Shown here one piece after another: positions 9,611 to 19,280 of a stretch of DNA of 63,785 nt. The stretch's first letter is position 1. Each line of letters begins with the position of its first letter. The translations under genes and the position numbers were made by a program. A model generated the notes under the pieces. The model had not been told where the DNA came from. It did not search any database and worked only from the letters and a program-made list of their open reading frames with translations. Source of the stretch: Enterococcus sp. BWB1-3 (GTDB lineage: Bacteria; Bacillota; Bacilli; Lactobacillales; Enterococcaceae); NCBI RefSeq assembly GCF_016745275.1, contig NZ_JADOEP010000023.1:1-63785 (forward strand). Direction: 5' to 3'.

Positions 9611-10202
9611 ATTTCTAAAAGATAAGACTAAAGCGTTTATTTAGAAAGATATTGTTTTATTGGACAGTATAGTGTCTTTCTCTTTATCGAGAGGCTGTTA
9701 AAAAAATCAATATTTTAACTGTATTACTCAACTTTCGAATTTTAAAATCTAAGCTTATCCATTGTTATTATTGAATCCAAGAAGATTTTAAAAGAACCCT
9801 TGAGTTATAAATTAACTTCTGCGAGCTTTTTTTAAAATTGGAAGGCAACGAATACGGAAGCGGTCGTAGTTACAGTTACTTGACTAATTCAATACGAAGT
9901 CATGCTGCAAATTTCCAAATAAAATTAATACAATAAATTAAGTTATGTTTTTCTCTTTCGGCACCAAAGCTTCGTTGTACTTTTCCAGGTTCGAAAGCTG
10001 ATTCTGTTTTTTGAATCTAGAAAGATAGTAAGAAAATCTGTGTTATAAAATGAGATTTGAAGGTTAGTCAAGCTATATACCTTTTTCTAATAAAATAAAC
10101 TATTATTTTGCTTCTGATTATTGTTTTTCCGATATTCCCTGTTATTTATGTGTAAATATTGGTAAACTATAAATAGCGTCAAACAAGAAAGGAAGTGAGA
10201 AG
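9611..10202. other. 592-bp intergenic region without a recognisable gene
   Basis: No ORF, RNA or repeat could be recognised. A weak hairpin GGACA/TGTC followed by TTTCTCTTT near 9661-9685 may end the ABC operon. The remainder is AT-rich and has stops in all frames. The ribosome binding site of the next gene (AAGGAAGTGAG) closes the interval. Confidence 0.5.
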
Positions 10203-10727
10203 GTGATACAGGGAATACCGATTCAGACGATCTACTTGTATATCCTGATTATCTGTGCAGGGATTGCAGTACTTCTTTTGCTGATAGGTGATATTTTTGA
10301 TTTTGACGGTCCCATTGATCCAATGCTGCTTATACCATGGATTGCCTTTACGTCACTCTTTGGCTATCTGGGAGAATACATAACGGACTGGAATCATTGG
10401 CTCATTTTACTGGCTGGCGGAGCCATTTCAACCATCATTGTCTTCGTATTGAATTTCTATTTGTTCAGCCCTATGAGAAATGCAGAATCTACGATATCTA
10501 TCTCAGAAAGAGACATGGAAGGAAGTACCGCAACAGTGATTACTCCGATTCCGGTTAACGGCATGGGAGAAATCCAATTCAAAAGTGTGACTGGGTCGCT
10601 CAGCAGACCTGCAGCTTTCTATACTCCTCAGGAAAAGGAAGTGGAAAGAGGTCAGGAAGTATTGATTATTGAGGTGCGTGATCGAGTTTGTTATGTTGTA
10701 CCCTATGAAAATACACTTAAGTTATAA
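10203..10727 (+). CDS. YuaF/NfeD-like membrane protein
   Basis: The 174-residue protein has three hydrophobic segments (about residues 9-28, 37-60 and 67-90) and a C-terminal soluble beta-rich domain (about 110-174) of the OB-fold type seen in NfeD/YuaF proteins. It lies directly upstream of a flotillin gene, exactly as in the B. subtilis yuaF-floT operon, where YuaF cooperates with flotillin in membrane microdomain organisation and stress tolerance. The start is GTG at 10203 with an AAGGAAGTGAG box. The assignment rests on topology, length and neighbour. Confidence 0.85.
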   Translation: MIQGIPIQTIYLYILIICAGIAVLLLLIGDIFDFDGPIDPMLLIPWIAFTSLFGYLGEYITDWNHWLILLAGGAISTIIVFVLNFYLFSPMRNAESTISISERDMEGSTATVITPIPVNGMGEIQFKSVTGSLSRPAAFYTPQEKEVERGQEVLIIEVRDRVCYVVPYENTLKL

Positions 10728-10897
10728 GGGGATATGAGAAATTAAAAGGGAAGTAATGAAGCAGCTGTAATCTCTTGAAGAAATAGTTATAAGCTGCAAA
10801 GTTGTTTTAGGATTGGGAATGTATGTCTCTTAAGAAGACAGTCCATCTTCAAGGCGTGGGCTGCCTTAATGCCAAAAAGAAAAAGGAGTTTGATAGT

Positions 10898-12379
10898 ATG
10901 GATTTATTTATTTTTGCCCCAATTGCATTGGCTGTATTTGTTTTATTAATGATGTTGATTATTTTTGTTTCCAAGTACCAGACAGCAAAACCGGATGAAG
11001 CGTTAATCATCAGCGGAAGCTATCTAGGCTCAAAAAATGTGCATAAAGACGATCGTGGAAATAAAATTAAAATTGTGCGCGGTGGAGGAGCCTTTGTTCT
11101 TCCAGTTTTCCAACGTTCAAACCGGATCAGTCTGTTATCAAGTAAACTGGATGTTTCTACTCCTGAAGTTTATACTGAGCAAGGGGTTCCGGTAATGTGT
11201 GATGGAACATCGATTATCAAAATCGGTTCATCTGTAGAAGAAATAGCTACAGCTGCAGAGCAATTTTTAGGAAAAACTCGGGAAGAACTGGAAAATGAAG
11301 CGAGAGAAGTACTGGAAGGTCATTTGCGTTCTATTCTGGGTTCGATGACAGTGGAAGAAATTTATCAAAACAGAGATAAATTCAGCCAGAGTGTTCAGGA
11401 AGTAGCCAGTGTTGACTTGGCAAAAATGGGGCTGATTATTGTCTCGTTCACGATTAAAGAGGTACGCGATAAAAATGGTTACTTGGATTCATTGGGTAAG
11501 CCTAGAATTGCTCAGGTAAAACGAGATGCGAATATTGCCGAAGCAGAAGCACTGAAGGAGACAAGAATTAAAAAAGCAGAAGCTGAAAAAGATTCACAAC
11601 AGGCAGAACTGCAAAGACAAACAGAAATTGCTGAAGCATCGAAGGAAAAAGAATTGAAGCTTGCAATCTATAAAGAAGAACAGGATATTGCCAAAGCGAA
11701 AGCCGATCAGGCCTATAATCTGGAAAGTGCCCGAGCACAGCAGGAAGTTATTGCTCAGGAAATGGAAATCAAAGTCATTGAACGCCAAAAGCAAATTGAG
11801 TTGGAAGAAAAAGAAATTACGCGTCGTGAGAAACAATATGATTCTGAAGTGAAGAAAAAAGCTGATGCTGACCGTTACGCGAAAGAGCAAGAAGCACTTG
11901 CACAAAAAGCGCGTGAAGTCGCAGAAGCGGAAGCAGAACGCTTTAGAGTGGAAAGCTTGGCTGAAGCGGAAGCAAACCAAACACGCTTAGCCGGTCAGGC
12001 TCAGGCGGAAGCTATTCTGGCTCGAGGAAAGGCCGAAGCAGAAGCAAAACAAAAAATCGCCGATGCTTTCAAACAATATGGTGAAGCTGCAGTACTAAGC
12101 ATGGTTCTGGAAATGCTGCCTGAATTAATGAAAGAAGCAGCACAGCCTTTGGGTAATATTGATAGAATTTCTGTTGTAGATACTGGTTCCGGCGGAGAAA
12201 ATTCCGGAGCAAACCGTATTACCAACTACGCAACCAACCTGCTTGCAGGAACTCAGGAAACCCTGAAAGAAACAACTGGTTTGGATGTAAAGGAACTCAT
12301 CGAAAACTTTACAAAAAGAGGAACCAGCAGTAGTGTAAATTACTACGAAAACGGTGACTCAGCCGATTCAAAAGAATAG
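10898..12379 (+). CDS. floT: Flotillin
   Basis: A 493-residue flotillin: an N-terminal hydrophobic hairpin (MDLFIFAPIALAVFVLLMML), an SPFH/PHB domain (about 30-200; PVFQRSNRISLLSSKLDVST), a long heptad region rich in Glu-Ala repeats (AEAEALKE, REVAEAEAERFRVESLAEAE; about 205-400) and a C-terminal segment. Flotillins scaffold functional membrane microdomains and usually work with the NfeD-like partner encoded upstream. AAGGAG at 10885 precedes the ATG at 10898; the frame is open for another 25 codons upstream, but that part reads through untranslated leader. The 170-nt gap between the genes holds two short inverted repeats. Confidence 0.93.
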   Translation: MDLFIFAPIALAVFVLLMMLIIFVSKYQTAKPDEALIISGSYLGSKNVHKDDRGNKIKIVRGGGAFVLPVFQRSNRISLLSSKLDVSTPEVYTEQGVPVMCDGTSIIKIGSSVEEIATAAEQFLGKTREELENEAREVLEGHLRSILGSMTVEEIYQNRDKFSQSVQEVASVDLAKMGLIIVSFTIKEVRDKNGYLDSLGKPRIAQVKRDANIAEAEALKETRIKKAEAEKDSQQAELQRQTEIAEASKEKELKLAIYKEEQDIAKAKADQAYNLESARAQQEVIAQEMEIKVIERQKQIELEEKEITRREKQYDSEVKKKADADRYAKEQEALAQKAREVAEAEAERFRVESLAEAEANQTRLAGQAQAEAILARGKAEAEAKQKIADAFKQYGEAAVLSMVLEMLPELMKEAAQPLGNIDRISVVDTGSGGENSGANRITNYATNLLAGTQETLKETTGLDVKELIENFTKRGTSSSVNYYENGDSADSKE

Positions 12380-12409
12380 GATAATAAGAAGATTAATCGA
12401 TCAATTAAT

Positions 12410-12578
12410 GAGACTGGGACATAACTCAAAAAGTTATATTCCAGTCTCTTAAAATCCAGATAAACGGTGGGAGCAGAAGCAACTCCTTGGGAAATAAGCT
12501 GAAAATTCTCTAAAATTTATGGAGCAATTTTCGTGAATTCCTTCTTATTTCTCGGAGTTAAACATTTGTCCCAACCTC
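12410..12578. repeat. Large imperfect palindrome after flotillin, including its terminator
   Basis: The outer arms GAGACTGGGACA (12410) and TGTCCCAACCTC (12567) are near complementary. Inside them AACTCC..GGGAAATAAG (12481) pairs with CTTATTTC.CGGAGTT (12543), around an inner GAAAATT/AATTTTC stem. The first 40 bases alone form a strong hairpin (GAGACTGG..ATAACT / AGTTAT..CCAGTCTC) that likely terminates floT. Similar 'GGGACA' palindromes are common in intergenic spaces of enterococci, listeriae and lactobacilli. Confidence 0.7.
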
Positions 12579-13502
12579 ATTATACTGAAAAGTACCTGTC
12601 CAGTTTTTTTGCAGTTTGGATAACTAAATGTAAAAAAGTTGAACTGCTGTACTAAAGATTTAAGTATGTGTCGTAATTAAAAACAGAGTTAAGGTCAGAG
12701 CATTAGCTGTTTCTAGAATTTTTACAGCTAATTTGAATCCAGTTAGGGATGAAGTCAATGTTCTTTGCTGAGCTGCTCCTGTGTTGGCTCCGCATTTTTT
12801 GGATTAGAAGCCTAACTTAGTCTTAGGTTGATCGATACGCTAGAGAGAATGTCGGTGAAGAAGAGTAATTAGATGCAAAAAATGGTAGAATCAAAAGTAT
12901 CAGCTCTTATTTTTCATAAGAAGAATAAATTTTCAGAGATAAAATTTATTTATATAAAAGTTATATTAGTTTAAAAATAAATGAAAAAGATGAAGAAGGT
13001 TGTTTTTTCATTTCGAGAAAAATGATTGAAATAGAAAATAAACTATATAATAGTACATAAAATCTAATTCCAGCTGTTGTAAAAATATTCAGAACCAGAA
13101 AAAATCTTAGGACACAGCTGTTGCTTCCTGACACATAAAAGGATACATATTAGCATTTTTGAGAACTAATTCAATTTTTGAAAATCGCTATATAAATTTA
13201 AAGTTTTTTAATAACTTTTGGAGTAAAGAGTGTAATTTCAGACGTCATTTTGGTTTGCAGAAGAGTTTTTTTGAAGTATCATAGATATGTCAGGATATAA
13301 TCAGTATTGCAATTTTCCTTTTTTTATCATCAGATGAAATCAGTGCAAATAAGTGTGAATACTCATCTTTATCCGTAAATCAATAGTAAAGATTGTTGTT
13401 ATGTGGGAGGTTGTTTTTTTGTTGTTATCATATTCCACACTATTTCCAATAGTTTGAATTGGAAATTTCAAATGAAAAGAGTAAATAATAAATATTTTAA
13501 AC
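12579..13502. other. 924-bp AT-rich intergenic region without a recognisable gene
   Basis: Stops occur in all frames and no structured RNA was recognised. It may be the footprint of a lost gene or a strain-specific deletion; nothing in the sequence decides this. Confidence 0.45.
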
Positions 13503-13530
13503 AGATGTATTTGATAGAAAAAATACATCT
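13503..13530 (-). terminator. Terminator of the FUSC-type gene
   Basis: AGATGTAT and ATACATCT form an 8-bp stem with A/T flanks. It lies 18 bp beyond the stop of the leftward gene. Confidence 0.6.
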
Positions 13531-13548
13531 ATATAGAAAATAGAATAC

Positions 13549-14145
13549 CTATTCAGTCTCTTTCTTCTCGTCAATTCTTTTGTTTATTTTCTTTCGCAGC
13601 TTCTCCAGTTCTTTCTCTTTTTTTTCCAGTTCCAACAAATCTTCGTCGATTTGGCGTTGTTTTTCAATTGGCTTGGAACGTATAAGAAAATTTATCGAGA
13701 TTGCCACAAATGTTCCAATAAATGTGTCAAGAACCCGTTCAAATGCATAATAGACAGATTCACCCTGCGGCACACTTAATGCAATCATCAGCAATGTCGC
13801 GATTGCAGAGATAATTCCGGGGTTGTTGCCGATGCCGTCTGATAAAACAATAACAATGATAACCAGAAAAGGCAGGAAAAAGAGTTCAACCATAAAATCA
13901 TTGGAGAAATATTTCAAGACAAAGAAGTATAATAGAGCAAGCATACCGCCAATCGAATTTCCGATTACCCGTGATTTGCCAAAAGCTAGGCTGGAAGTTA
14001 GATCCTGACGCAGGGAAAAAACGGCTGAAAGTGCTGCAATCATGGGACCTCCCCGATCAAAAATCTTGAATAATAAAATACATATCATAACTGCCAGAGC
14101 ACTTTTCATTGTCCGCATGCCCAAACGGAATGGACCGATTACCAT
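13549..14145 (-). CDS. FUSC/ArAE-family small integral membrane protein
   Basis: This 198-residue protein has about five or six transmembrane helices in residues 10-155 and ends in a charged coiled coil (ELEKKEKELEKLRKKINK). RLGMRTMKSALAVMICILLF and the GGPMIAALSAVFSL segment match the start of FUSC/aromatic-acid-exporter-like proteins, and VIGNSIGGMLALLYFFVL is also typical. Only the membrane half plus a short tail is present, unlike the full-length divergent neighbour at 14254. AGGAGAG precedes the ATG. Substrate unknown. Confidence 0.8.
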   Translation of the reverse strand: MVIGPFRLGMRTMKSALAVMICILLFKIFDRGGPMIAALSAVFSLRQDLTSSLAFGKSRVIGNSIGGMLALLYFFVLKYFSNDFMVELFFLPFLVIIVIVLSDGIGNNPGIISAIATLLMIALSVPQGESVYYAFERVLDTFIGTFVAISINFLIRSKPIEKQRQIDEDLLELEKKEKELEKLRKKINKRIDEKKETE

Positions 14146-14253
14146 AATTTTCTCTCCTAAAAAAATATTTATTATTCCATGATAACCGAAATAGAGGTAA
14201 AATTACTAGTGATGAATTTTAGAATCAATAAATTTTTACGAGGAGATGTATAA

Positions 14254-15240
14254 ATGAAAATAGGATTACGAACCGTTAAAACAGCTTTCAGCGCAGCTGT
14301 TTCAATTGTTTTAGCCTCCGGATTGGGTTTGCTGAATCCTGCTTCAGCTGGAATCATCTCCGTTTTAAGTGTGACAGCAACAAAGAGATCCTCGTTTTTA
14401 ACAGGAATTTATCGGCTGCTTTCTTTGGCACTTGCTACAGGTATTGCTTTTTTATGTTTCCATATTTTGGGATTCACGCCTTGGGCATTTGGCATCTATC
14501 TGTTATTGTTCATTCCGGCGGCAGTTTCTTTGAATTTGTCTGACGGGATTGTAGTCAGTTCAGTACTCGTCACACATTATCTGATTGCTGGATACATAAC
14601 TTGGGAATTGATAGCCAATGAATTTCTATTGATGATTATTGGAGTGGGAATGGCATTGCTGATGAACCTTTACATGCCGGATGTGGAAAAACGCTTAAAG
14701 GAGGATCAGGAAGTAATAGAAGCAGTTTTTAGAAAAATATTACATGATATGGCAATGTACTTAAATGAAAATCAGAAGGAGCGAAGTTTGTTTGTTCGCT
14801 GTGATGATTTGAAAAGCCTGATAAATGAAGGACAGGACTGGGCAAAAAATCATGCGGAAAATCAACTGCTGTCCAAAGACAGTTACTATCTGGACTACTT
14901 TACTATGAGAAGAATTCAAAGTACCATTTTAAAGGATATGTTAAGACTGTTGGAACGTGTGATTGTCGAACCGGAGCAGGTTAAAAATATTCAGGAGCTT
15001 CTAGCCTATACCTCTCAAACATTTTCAGAAGCAAATGATGGTAGGGAAATATTAGACAGAATACGTGCAGTTTACGAAATTTACAGAGAAAAACCTCTTC
15101 CGGTGTCCAGGAAAGAATTTGAGAATAGAGCGGAGCTTTTCCAGTTTTTGCAGTTGTTTTATTCATTTATTGAAGTGAAGGAAGAATTTGCAAAGGATAA
15201 CTTAAATAAAATCAATGGTAATAACCGGGAAGAAGGCTGA
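14254..15240 (+). CDS. Aromatic acid exporter (ArAE) family protein, YqjA-like
   Basis: The 328-residue protein has an N-terminal membrane domain (about residues 10-145; RTVKTAFSAAVSIVLASGLG) and a C-terminal cytoplasmic helical domain (about 150-320), the order of ArAE_1 plus ArAE_1_C in B. subtilis YqjA-type proteins. It is divergent from a related membrane gene at 13549, which suggests an old duplication or a shared role. GAGGAG precedes the ATG. The transported compound cannot be read from the sequence. Confidence 0.85.
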   Translation: MKIGLRTVKTAFSAAVSIVLASGLGLLNPASAGIISVLSVTATKRSSFLTGIYRLLSLALATGIAFLCFHILGFTPWAFGIYLLLFIPAAVSLNLSDGIVVSSVLVTHYLIAGYITWELIANEFLLMIIGVGMALLMNLYMPDVEKRLKEDQEVIEAVFRKILHDMAMYLNENQKERSLFVRCDDLKSLINEGQDWAKNHAENQLLSKDSYYLDYFTMRRIQSTILKDMLRLLERVIVEPEQVKNIQELLAYTSQTFSEANDGREILDRIRAVYEIYREKPLPVSRKEFENRAELFQFLQLFYSFIEVKEEFAKDNLNKINGNNREEG

Positions 15241-15295
15241 GCTTTTCGGAAAAGCTAAACGATGAGAAAAGTTTGAAAAGAAAATACACAGACAT

Positions 15296-15331
15296 AAGGC
15301 GGAGTAGTATGGATGATTCTGCCTTTTTTTT
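15296..15331 (+). terminator. Terminator of the ArAE gene
   Basis: AAGGCGGA pairs with TCTGCCTT and is followed by an eight-T run. Confidence 0.8.
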
Positions 15332-15480
15332 ATTAAAAAGAGTAAGCGGTCAGCCTCTTTTATGACAACCTTTATTTATAAAGATGGAAATGTTAGAATA
15401 GTTTTGTTAGTTGAAAGTATTTTTTGAAACATCAATTACCAGAAAAAAAAGGCTTTATGGAGATTCAAGGGGAGAATACA

Positions 15481-15678
15481 ATGGAAATAAATGAAAAAGA
15501 TTTTTTGCTGGAAAAAGCAAGACAGGCCGCAGACAGTCTTGGTGCATTTTTAGATCAGGAACAGGAAGCAACTGGCGGTTTAGCAAAATCAAATGACAGT
15601 CGAATCAAGAAGACAATTCTCAGAAAGCCTCAGGAGGACATGGTACACCTGAGGGCTGAGAGAAAAAAACTTCTGTAA
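15481..15678 (+). CDS. Small charged protein of unknown function
   Basis: A 65-residue hydrophilic protein with a predicted helical first half (NEKDFLLEKARQAADSLGAF) and a basic C-terminus. A GGGGAG box six bases upstream supports the ATG at 15481 over an earlier ATG at 15457. No family is recognised. It stands alone between two terminators. Confidence 0.55.
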   Translation: MEINEKDFLLEKARQAADSLGAFLDQEQEATGGLAKSNDSRIKKTILRKPQEDMVHLRAERKKLL

Positions 15679-15740
15679 CAATAACTTGTAACTGATTTGA
15701 ATCGGTTGTTAGATTGAGACACTCATCTAAAGTAAGGCTC

Positions 15741-15798
15741 AAAAAGACACGGGAGAAGAATGCTGGAGCGCTCCAGCATTCTTCTCCTGTGTCTTTTT
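15741..15798. terminator. Very strong bidirectional hairpin terminator
   Basis: Two 29-base arms are complementary with a single mismatch around a GC-rich centre (GGAGCGCTCC), starting with AAAAAGACAC and ending with GTGTCTTTTT. Confidence 0.9.
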
Positions 15799-15810
15799 AT
15801 GATTAGGGTG

Positions 15811-16138
15811 TGTCTGAAACCTATTGAGAATTGAAATTAAAAGTTGTTCCTACGCTTCTTCGAATGCTCGTCGCATGTCTTAGGGACATACAAGACATGC
15901 TATATGCACAGCCTCGATAAATATTCCTTGAATAGAGGCTCGCTCATCTAGGAGCATTAGCAGGATGGTATGCAATGCTCTGATTGAAATAAATTTATCG
16001 GAATTTATTCCCAGTACAAAGGGATAGCTGTACGTGTAGACAATATAACGAATGTGGGGACATAGTAATATTCCTTCTTTAAGCAAAATTAGCTCTATCC
16101 ATTTTTTCGAAAATATTCGCCGATAGAGTTTCCAGACA
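15811..16138. repeat. Dispersed intergenic repeat, long copy
   Basis: The block shares GAATGCTCGTCGCATGTC (15862), a GACATGCT.TATGC follow-up and a TTCTTTAA..AATT.GC..TAT tail with the sequence at 19281. Both copies run from a GTCTGAAA-like end to a TTTCCAGAC- or TTTTAGAC-like end, an inverted terminal arrangement. This copy holds about 130 bp not present in the other. No coding potential is supported. Confidence 0.65.
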
Positions 16139-16146
16139 GATTCTAA

Positions 16147-17103
16147 TTATTGTTGTGCCCATTTTTGCTGTATCTGATCCAATAAATCAATGGTATCGAT
16201 TGTCATGAATAATGAGCGGTTTGGTTGATCCCCGCTAATAGCAGCAATCATGTTGCTTATTTCATAATTAAGTGCCTGACTGGTATCTCCTGACACAATC
16301 GTTTCTACTGTTCCGTCATTAAAATGTATTTTTGCAAGATCAGCTCTTGGATAGTCTTCAATAGTGATATAGGCATTTTCAAATGAAACAATCCCCACTT
16401 TAGGAGCTTTTGATTGAAAACTTAACGTTACTGCAGCCATTTCCTGTTTCTTATTTTGCAGAATGGTCACAGATTGTTCGTCAACTCCGGTAGAAAACGG
16501 CTGCATGACAGAGGCTGCCACAAAAGGCTGCTCTGTCATGAACCAGCGTGCAAAAGAAACAGCGTAGGTTCCGATGTCCAGCAGAGCGCCTCCAGCCAAG
16601 TCTGGATTAAAGAAGCGGTTCTTAGGATCTGGCTCTTTGTAACTTCCAAAAGGAGCCTGAATCATTTTTAGTTTTCCGAATTTTCCTGTATCAATCAGCC
16701 GCTTTAATTCAGTGTAAAGAGGCATGTTGAAAATCGTCATTGCTTCTGCGAGAATCAAATGTTTTTTCTCAGCAAGCTTTACTGCTTCCAGCAATTCTTC
16801 GCTGTTCATCGTAATTGCCTTTTCACATAGTACATGCTTTCCTGCCTTGAGAGCAGATAGAATATGTGCAATGTGCTGTTTGTTTGGAACCGATATATAA
16901 ATAACATCAATGGTTTCATCTGCCAGCAGTTCCTCATAGGAGCCATAATAATCAGGTATTTGATACGCTTCTGCGAAGTGTTTGGCTTTGTCAGCAGAAC
17001 GTGAAGCAACTGCTTTTAAAACACTTTGTTCCTGTTGGAAGCCTGCAGCGAACTGATGGGCAATCTCGCCAAGACCAATGATCCCCCAGTTATAGTTTGT
17101 CAA
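16147..17103 (-). CDS. Gfo/Idh/MocA-family NAD(P)-dependent oxidoreductase
   Basis: The 318-residue protein starts with a Rossmann motif (GIIGLGEIAHQFAAG), has the family dinucleotide/catalytic segment HVLCEKAIT (normally EKP, here EKA) and a C-terminal alpha/beta substrate domain beginning near residue 125. Members oxidise or reduce sugars, inositols or cyclic dehydrogenated sugars in the cytosol. TAGGAGGAAA precedes the ATG. The substrate cannot be deduced, since no sugar transporter or kinase lies nearby. Confidence 0.88.
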   Translation of the reverse strand: MTNYNWGIIGLGEIAHQFAAGFQQEQSVLKAVASRSADKAKHFAEAYQIPDYYGSYEELLADETIDVIYISVPNKQHIAHILSALKAGKHVLCEKAITMNSEELLEAVKLAEKKHLILAEAMTIFNMPLYTELKRLIDTGKFGKLKMIQAPFGSYKEPDPKNRFFNPDLAGGALLDIGTYAVSFARWFMTEQPFVAASVMQPFSTGVDEQSVTILQNKKQEMAAVTLSFQSKAPKVGIVSFENAYITIEDYPRADLAKIHFNDGTVETIVSGDTSQALNYEISNMIAAISGDQPNRSLFMTIDTIDLLDQIQQKWAQQ

Positions 17104-17262
17104 GATAGTTTCCTCCTAAATTATTTGATTTCTTTTATTATACTAAATAAAAGAATGTCTACGAAAAGATTTAACGTTAAAAAAGAAAAAAGCTTTCTTT
17201 TTAATAATTAATAAGTGCTTTTTTAAGCCATTTTAAGTAAAATGAGAGAAGGAGGGATGAAG

Positions 17263-17781
17263 ATGCATCAAGTATATGTAGATATTATTGTCAGTGCAAT
17301 TATTGAACAGTTCTTTTCAGAAGAACATTTTTATTTGGAACATCTAAATATAGATAAGGATCAGTGGGAGAACTGGAAGAACGGCAGAGGAAATCTGAAC
17401 AATGAGGATATGCAAAAAGTAAAGAGTCTTTTTACTGATTATGAGTGGATGCTCACTCAAAAAATTATGCGGCAAACGGTCTTATTTCCTGAAAAGCGGA
17501 ATATTGCTGTCTCTGAATATAAACGGTTGAAAACAATGATAGCCAGAAAATGGATGAAAAGTGATGTTGGACGGGCGGAGCTGCTTCCGTTTAACAATTC
17601 CATCCAGGATGATGAAGGCTTCATCAATTTAAAAGTTTCAATTGCTTATGGAGAATGGGGATTTGATGATATTATCACATTCCGATTGCCGTCTAAACTA
17701 CAGCCGCAGCTTGAGGGATCAAAAGTTGAATTGCTGGATTGGATGGATGAAAATTTAATGGAAACCTACGTAATGGATTAG
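17263..17781 (+). CDS. Conserved-looking protein of unknown function
   Basis: This 172-residue soluble protein is not recognised. Its first ~60 residues are helical and aromatic (IIVSAIIEQFFSEEHFYLEH; DKDQWENWKNGRGNLNNED), and the C-terminal half looks like a mixed alpha/beta domain ending in acidic residues. GGAGGG at 17251 is six bases upstream of the ATG at 17263, which is therefore preferred to ATGs at 17242 and 17257. It stands alone upstream of the glucosaminidase gene. Confidence 0.7.
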   Translation: MHQVYVDIIVSAIIEQFFSEEHFYLEHLNIDKDQWENWKNGRGNLNNEDMQKVKSLFTDYEWMLTQKIMRQTVLFPEKRNIAVSEYKRLKTMIARKWMKSDVGRAELLPFNNSIQDDEGFINLKVSIAYGEWGFDDIITFRLPSKLQPQLEGSKVELLDWMDENLMETYVMD

Positions 17782-17902
17782 ACTGGATTGATTCTGCAGA
17801 GAAAAACTGTTATAATTACTGACTTGTAAAGTAATGAGAGCTATTTGCCAAGACAGAGTGATCTGTGTACAGGAAAACAGTAAATAAAAAAGTAGGGATT
17901 TT

Positions 17903-18511
17903 ATGAAAGTTAAAAGGGGTAAAAAAAGACAATTTCCTGTTATTTTGTTGGGGTTGTTGATTGTTACAGGAATATTTGTTTTTTCTTTTCGTATGTATTT
18001 TGGAGATGACATTGAAAAGACTATCAATACACAGGACAACGCATCTGTATCAAAGGAAGAATTTATTGATCGAATCAGGCCCCATGCTCAAGAGCTGCAG
18101 GCATCCTATGGTGTACTGCCAAGTATTATTATTGGGCAGGGAATCCTTGAATCGAACTGGGGGCAGAGCACACTCGCAGCTGAATACAACAATCTTTTCG
18201 GCATCAAGGCGTATGGTGATGAAGAGAAGGTCAATCTTGAAACCAAAGAGTACATAAATGAGTTGTGGGTGACAATCCAGGGGGACTTCAGGGTTTATGA
18301 TACATGGGAGGAGTCAATGGACGATCACACACGTTTGTTTGTAAATGGTGTCACCTGGAATCCAAGACTCTATGAAAATGTTCTTTTAGCAAACAATTAT
18401 AAAGAGGCTGCACAGGCATTGCAGTCAGCCGGTTATGCGACAGATCCGGATTATGCAGATAAAGTAATCCATGTAATTGAGAGTTATGAGCTTTACCAAT
18501 ACGATCAGTAG
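17903..18511 (+). CDS. Membrane-anchored GH73 N-acetylglucosaminidase
   Basis: The 202-residue protein has a basic start and a transmembrane or uncleaved signal segment (FPVILLGLLIVTGIFVFSF, about residues 13-31), then a glucosaminidase domain. IIGQGILESNWGQSTLA carries the catalytic glutamate, and NNLFGIKAYG plus YDTWEESMDDH are conserved in the LytG/FlgJ/AcmA-type GH73 family. It should cleave between GlcNAc and MurNAc in peptidoglycan at the cell surface. It lacks LysM or other wall-binding repeats, so it probably acts near the membrane. Confidence 0.9.
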   Translation: MKVKRGKKRQFPVILLGLLIVTGIFVFSFRMYFGDDIEKTINTQDNASVSKEEFIDRIRPHAQELQASYGVLPSIIIGQGILESNWGQSTLAAEYNNLFGIKAYGDEEKVNLETKEYINELWVTIQGDFRVYDTWEESMDDHTRLFVNGVTWNPRLYENVLLANNYKEAAQALQSAGYATDPDYADKVIHVIESYELYQYDQ

Positions 18512-18537
18512 CTGAAGCAGTGAAAGGAAGTGCTGAG

Positions 18538-19221
18538 ATGGAAAAAAAGTGGGTACCAGAGGTCATGACACTTTTGAAACAGGACATTATTAAAGTTCCA
18601 GAAGTAATCAATGAGGCGAGCGGTATTCTAATTTTCGGGAAAAAGATTCGTTCGATTATTTTTACAACAGATATATCAATTATCAGAAATACAAATGCTG
18701 ATGCTGTTATCGCAGTCTATCCATTTACACCACATCCTGCAATTACCAAAAGTATCATTGAAGCTGCTGATATTCCTGTTTTTTCAGGAGTAGGCGGCGG
18801 GCTGACACAGGGGACACGCTCTGTATACATGAGTATGTTTGCAGAGGCGCAGGGCTCACTTGGTGTGGTGCTTAATGGACCAACGCCGATTGAGACAATC
18901 CAAAGTGTATGTGATGTGGTTGATATTCCTGTGATTAGTACTGTGACGTCAAAATACACCCCTCTGGATGATAAACTGAAGGCGGGCGTTTCTCTAATAA
19001 ATATCAGTGCCGGTAAAGAGACGCCAGCCACTGTAAAATATTTTCGTGAAAAGTATCCAGAGCTGGGGATTATTGCCACTGGAGGGCCTACAGAAGAAGT
19101 GATCGGAGAAACGATTAAGGCTGGGGCGAATGCTATCACTTATACGCCGCCGTCAAACGGTGAATTGTTCAGTAAGAAGATGCTGAAGTACCGTGAACAG
19201 GAAAAAAAAGATATGCTGTAA
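18538..19221 (+). CDS. TIM-barrel-like protein, uncharacterised
   Basis: The 227-residue protein has alternating hydrophobic strands and helices typical of a TIM barrel. GVGGGLTQGTRS and ATGGPTEEVIGETIKAGANA resemble phosphate-binding loops of barrel enzymes. Homologues in lactic acid bacteria are usually labelled only as hydrolases. AAAGGAAG is seven bases before the ATG at 18538; the GTG at 18520 is less likely. It may be cotranscribed with the GH73 gene 26 bp upstream. No substrate can be proposed. Confidence 0.75.
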   Translation: MEKKWVPEVMTLLKQDIIKVPEVINEASGILIFGKKIRSIIFTTDISIIRNTNADAVIAVYPFTPHPAITKSIIEAADIPVFSGVGGGLTQGTRSVYMSMFAEAQGSLGVVLNGPTPIETIQSVCDVVDIPVISTVTSKYTPLDDKLKAGVSLINISAGKETPATVKYFREKYPELGIIATGGPTEEVIGETIKAGANAITYTPPSNGELFSKKMLKYREQEKKDML

Positions 19222-19229
19222 AATGATTG

Positions 19230-19275
19230 AATCAGGATGGGAGTAGAAGACTCCTGTCTTGATTTTTTCTTTTTA
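19230..19275 (+). terminator. Terminator after the TIM-barrel-like gene
   Basis: ATCAGGA.GGGAGT pairs with ACTCCTGTCTTGAT around AGAAG and is followed by a T-rich run. Confidence 0.8.
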
Positions 19276-19280
19276 AGATC

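Noticed and set aside
10740-10870. Inverted repeats between yuaF-like gene and floT as a riboswitch
   Set aside because: GCAGCT/AGCTGC and AAGGC/GCCTT stems are short and match no riboswitch core known to me; ordinary leader or attenuator at most.
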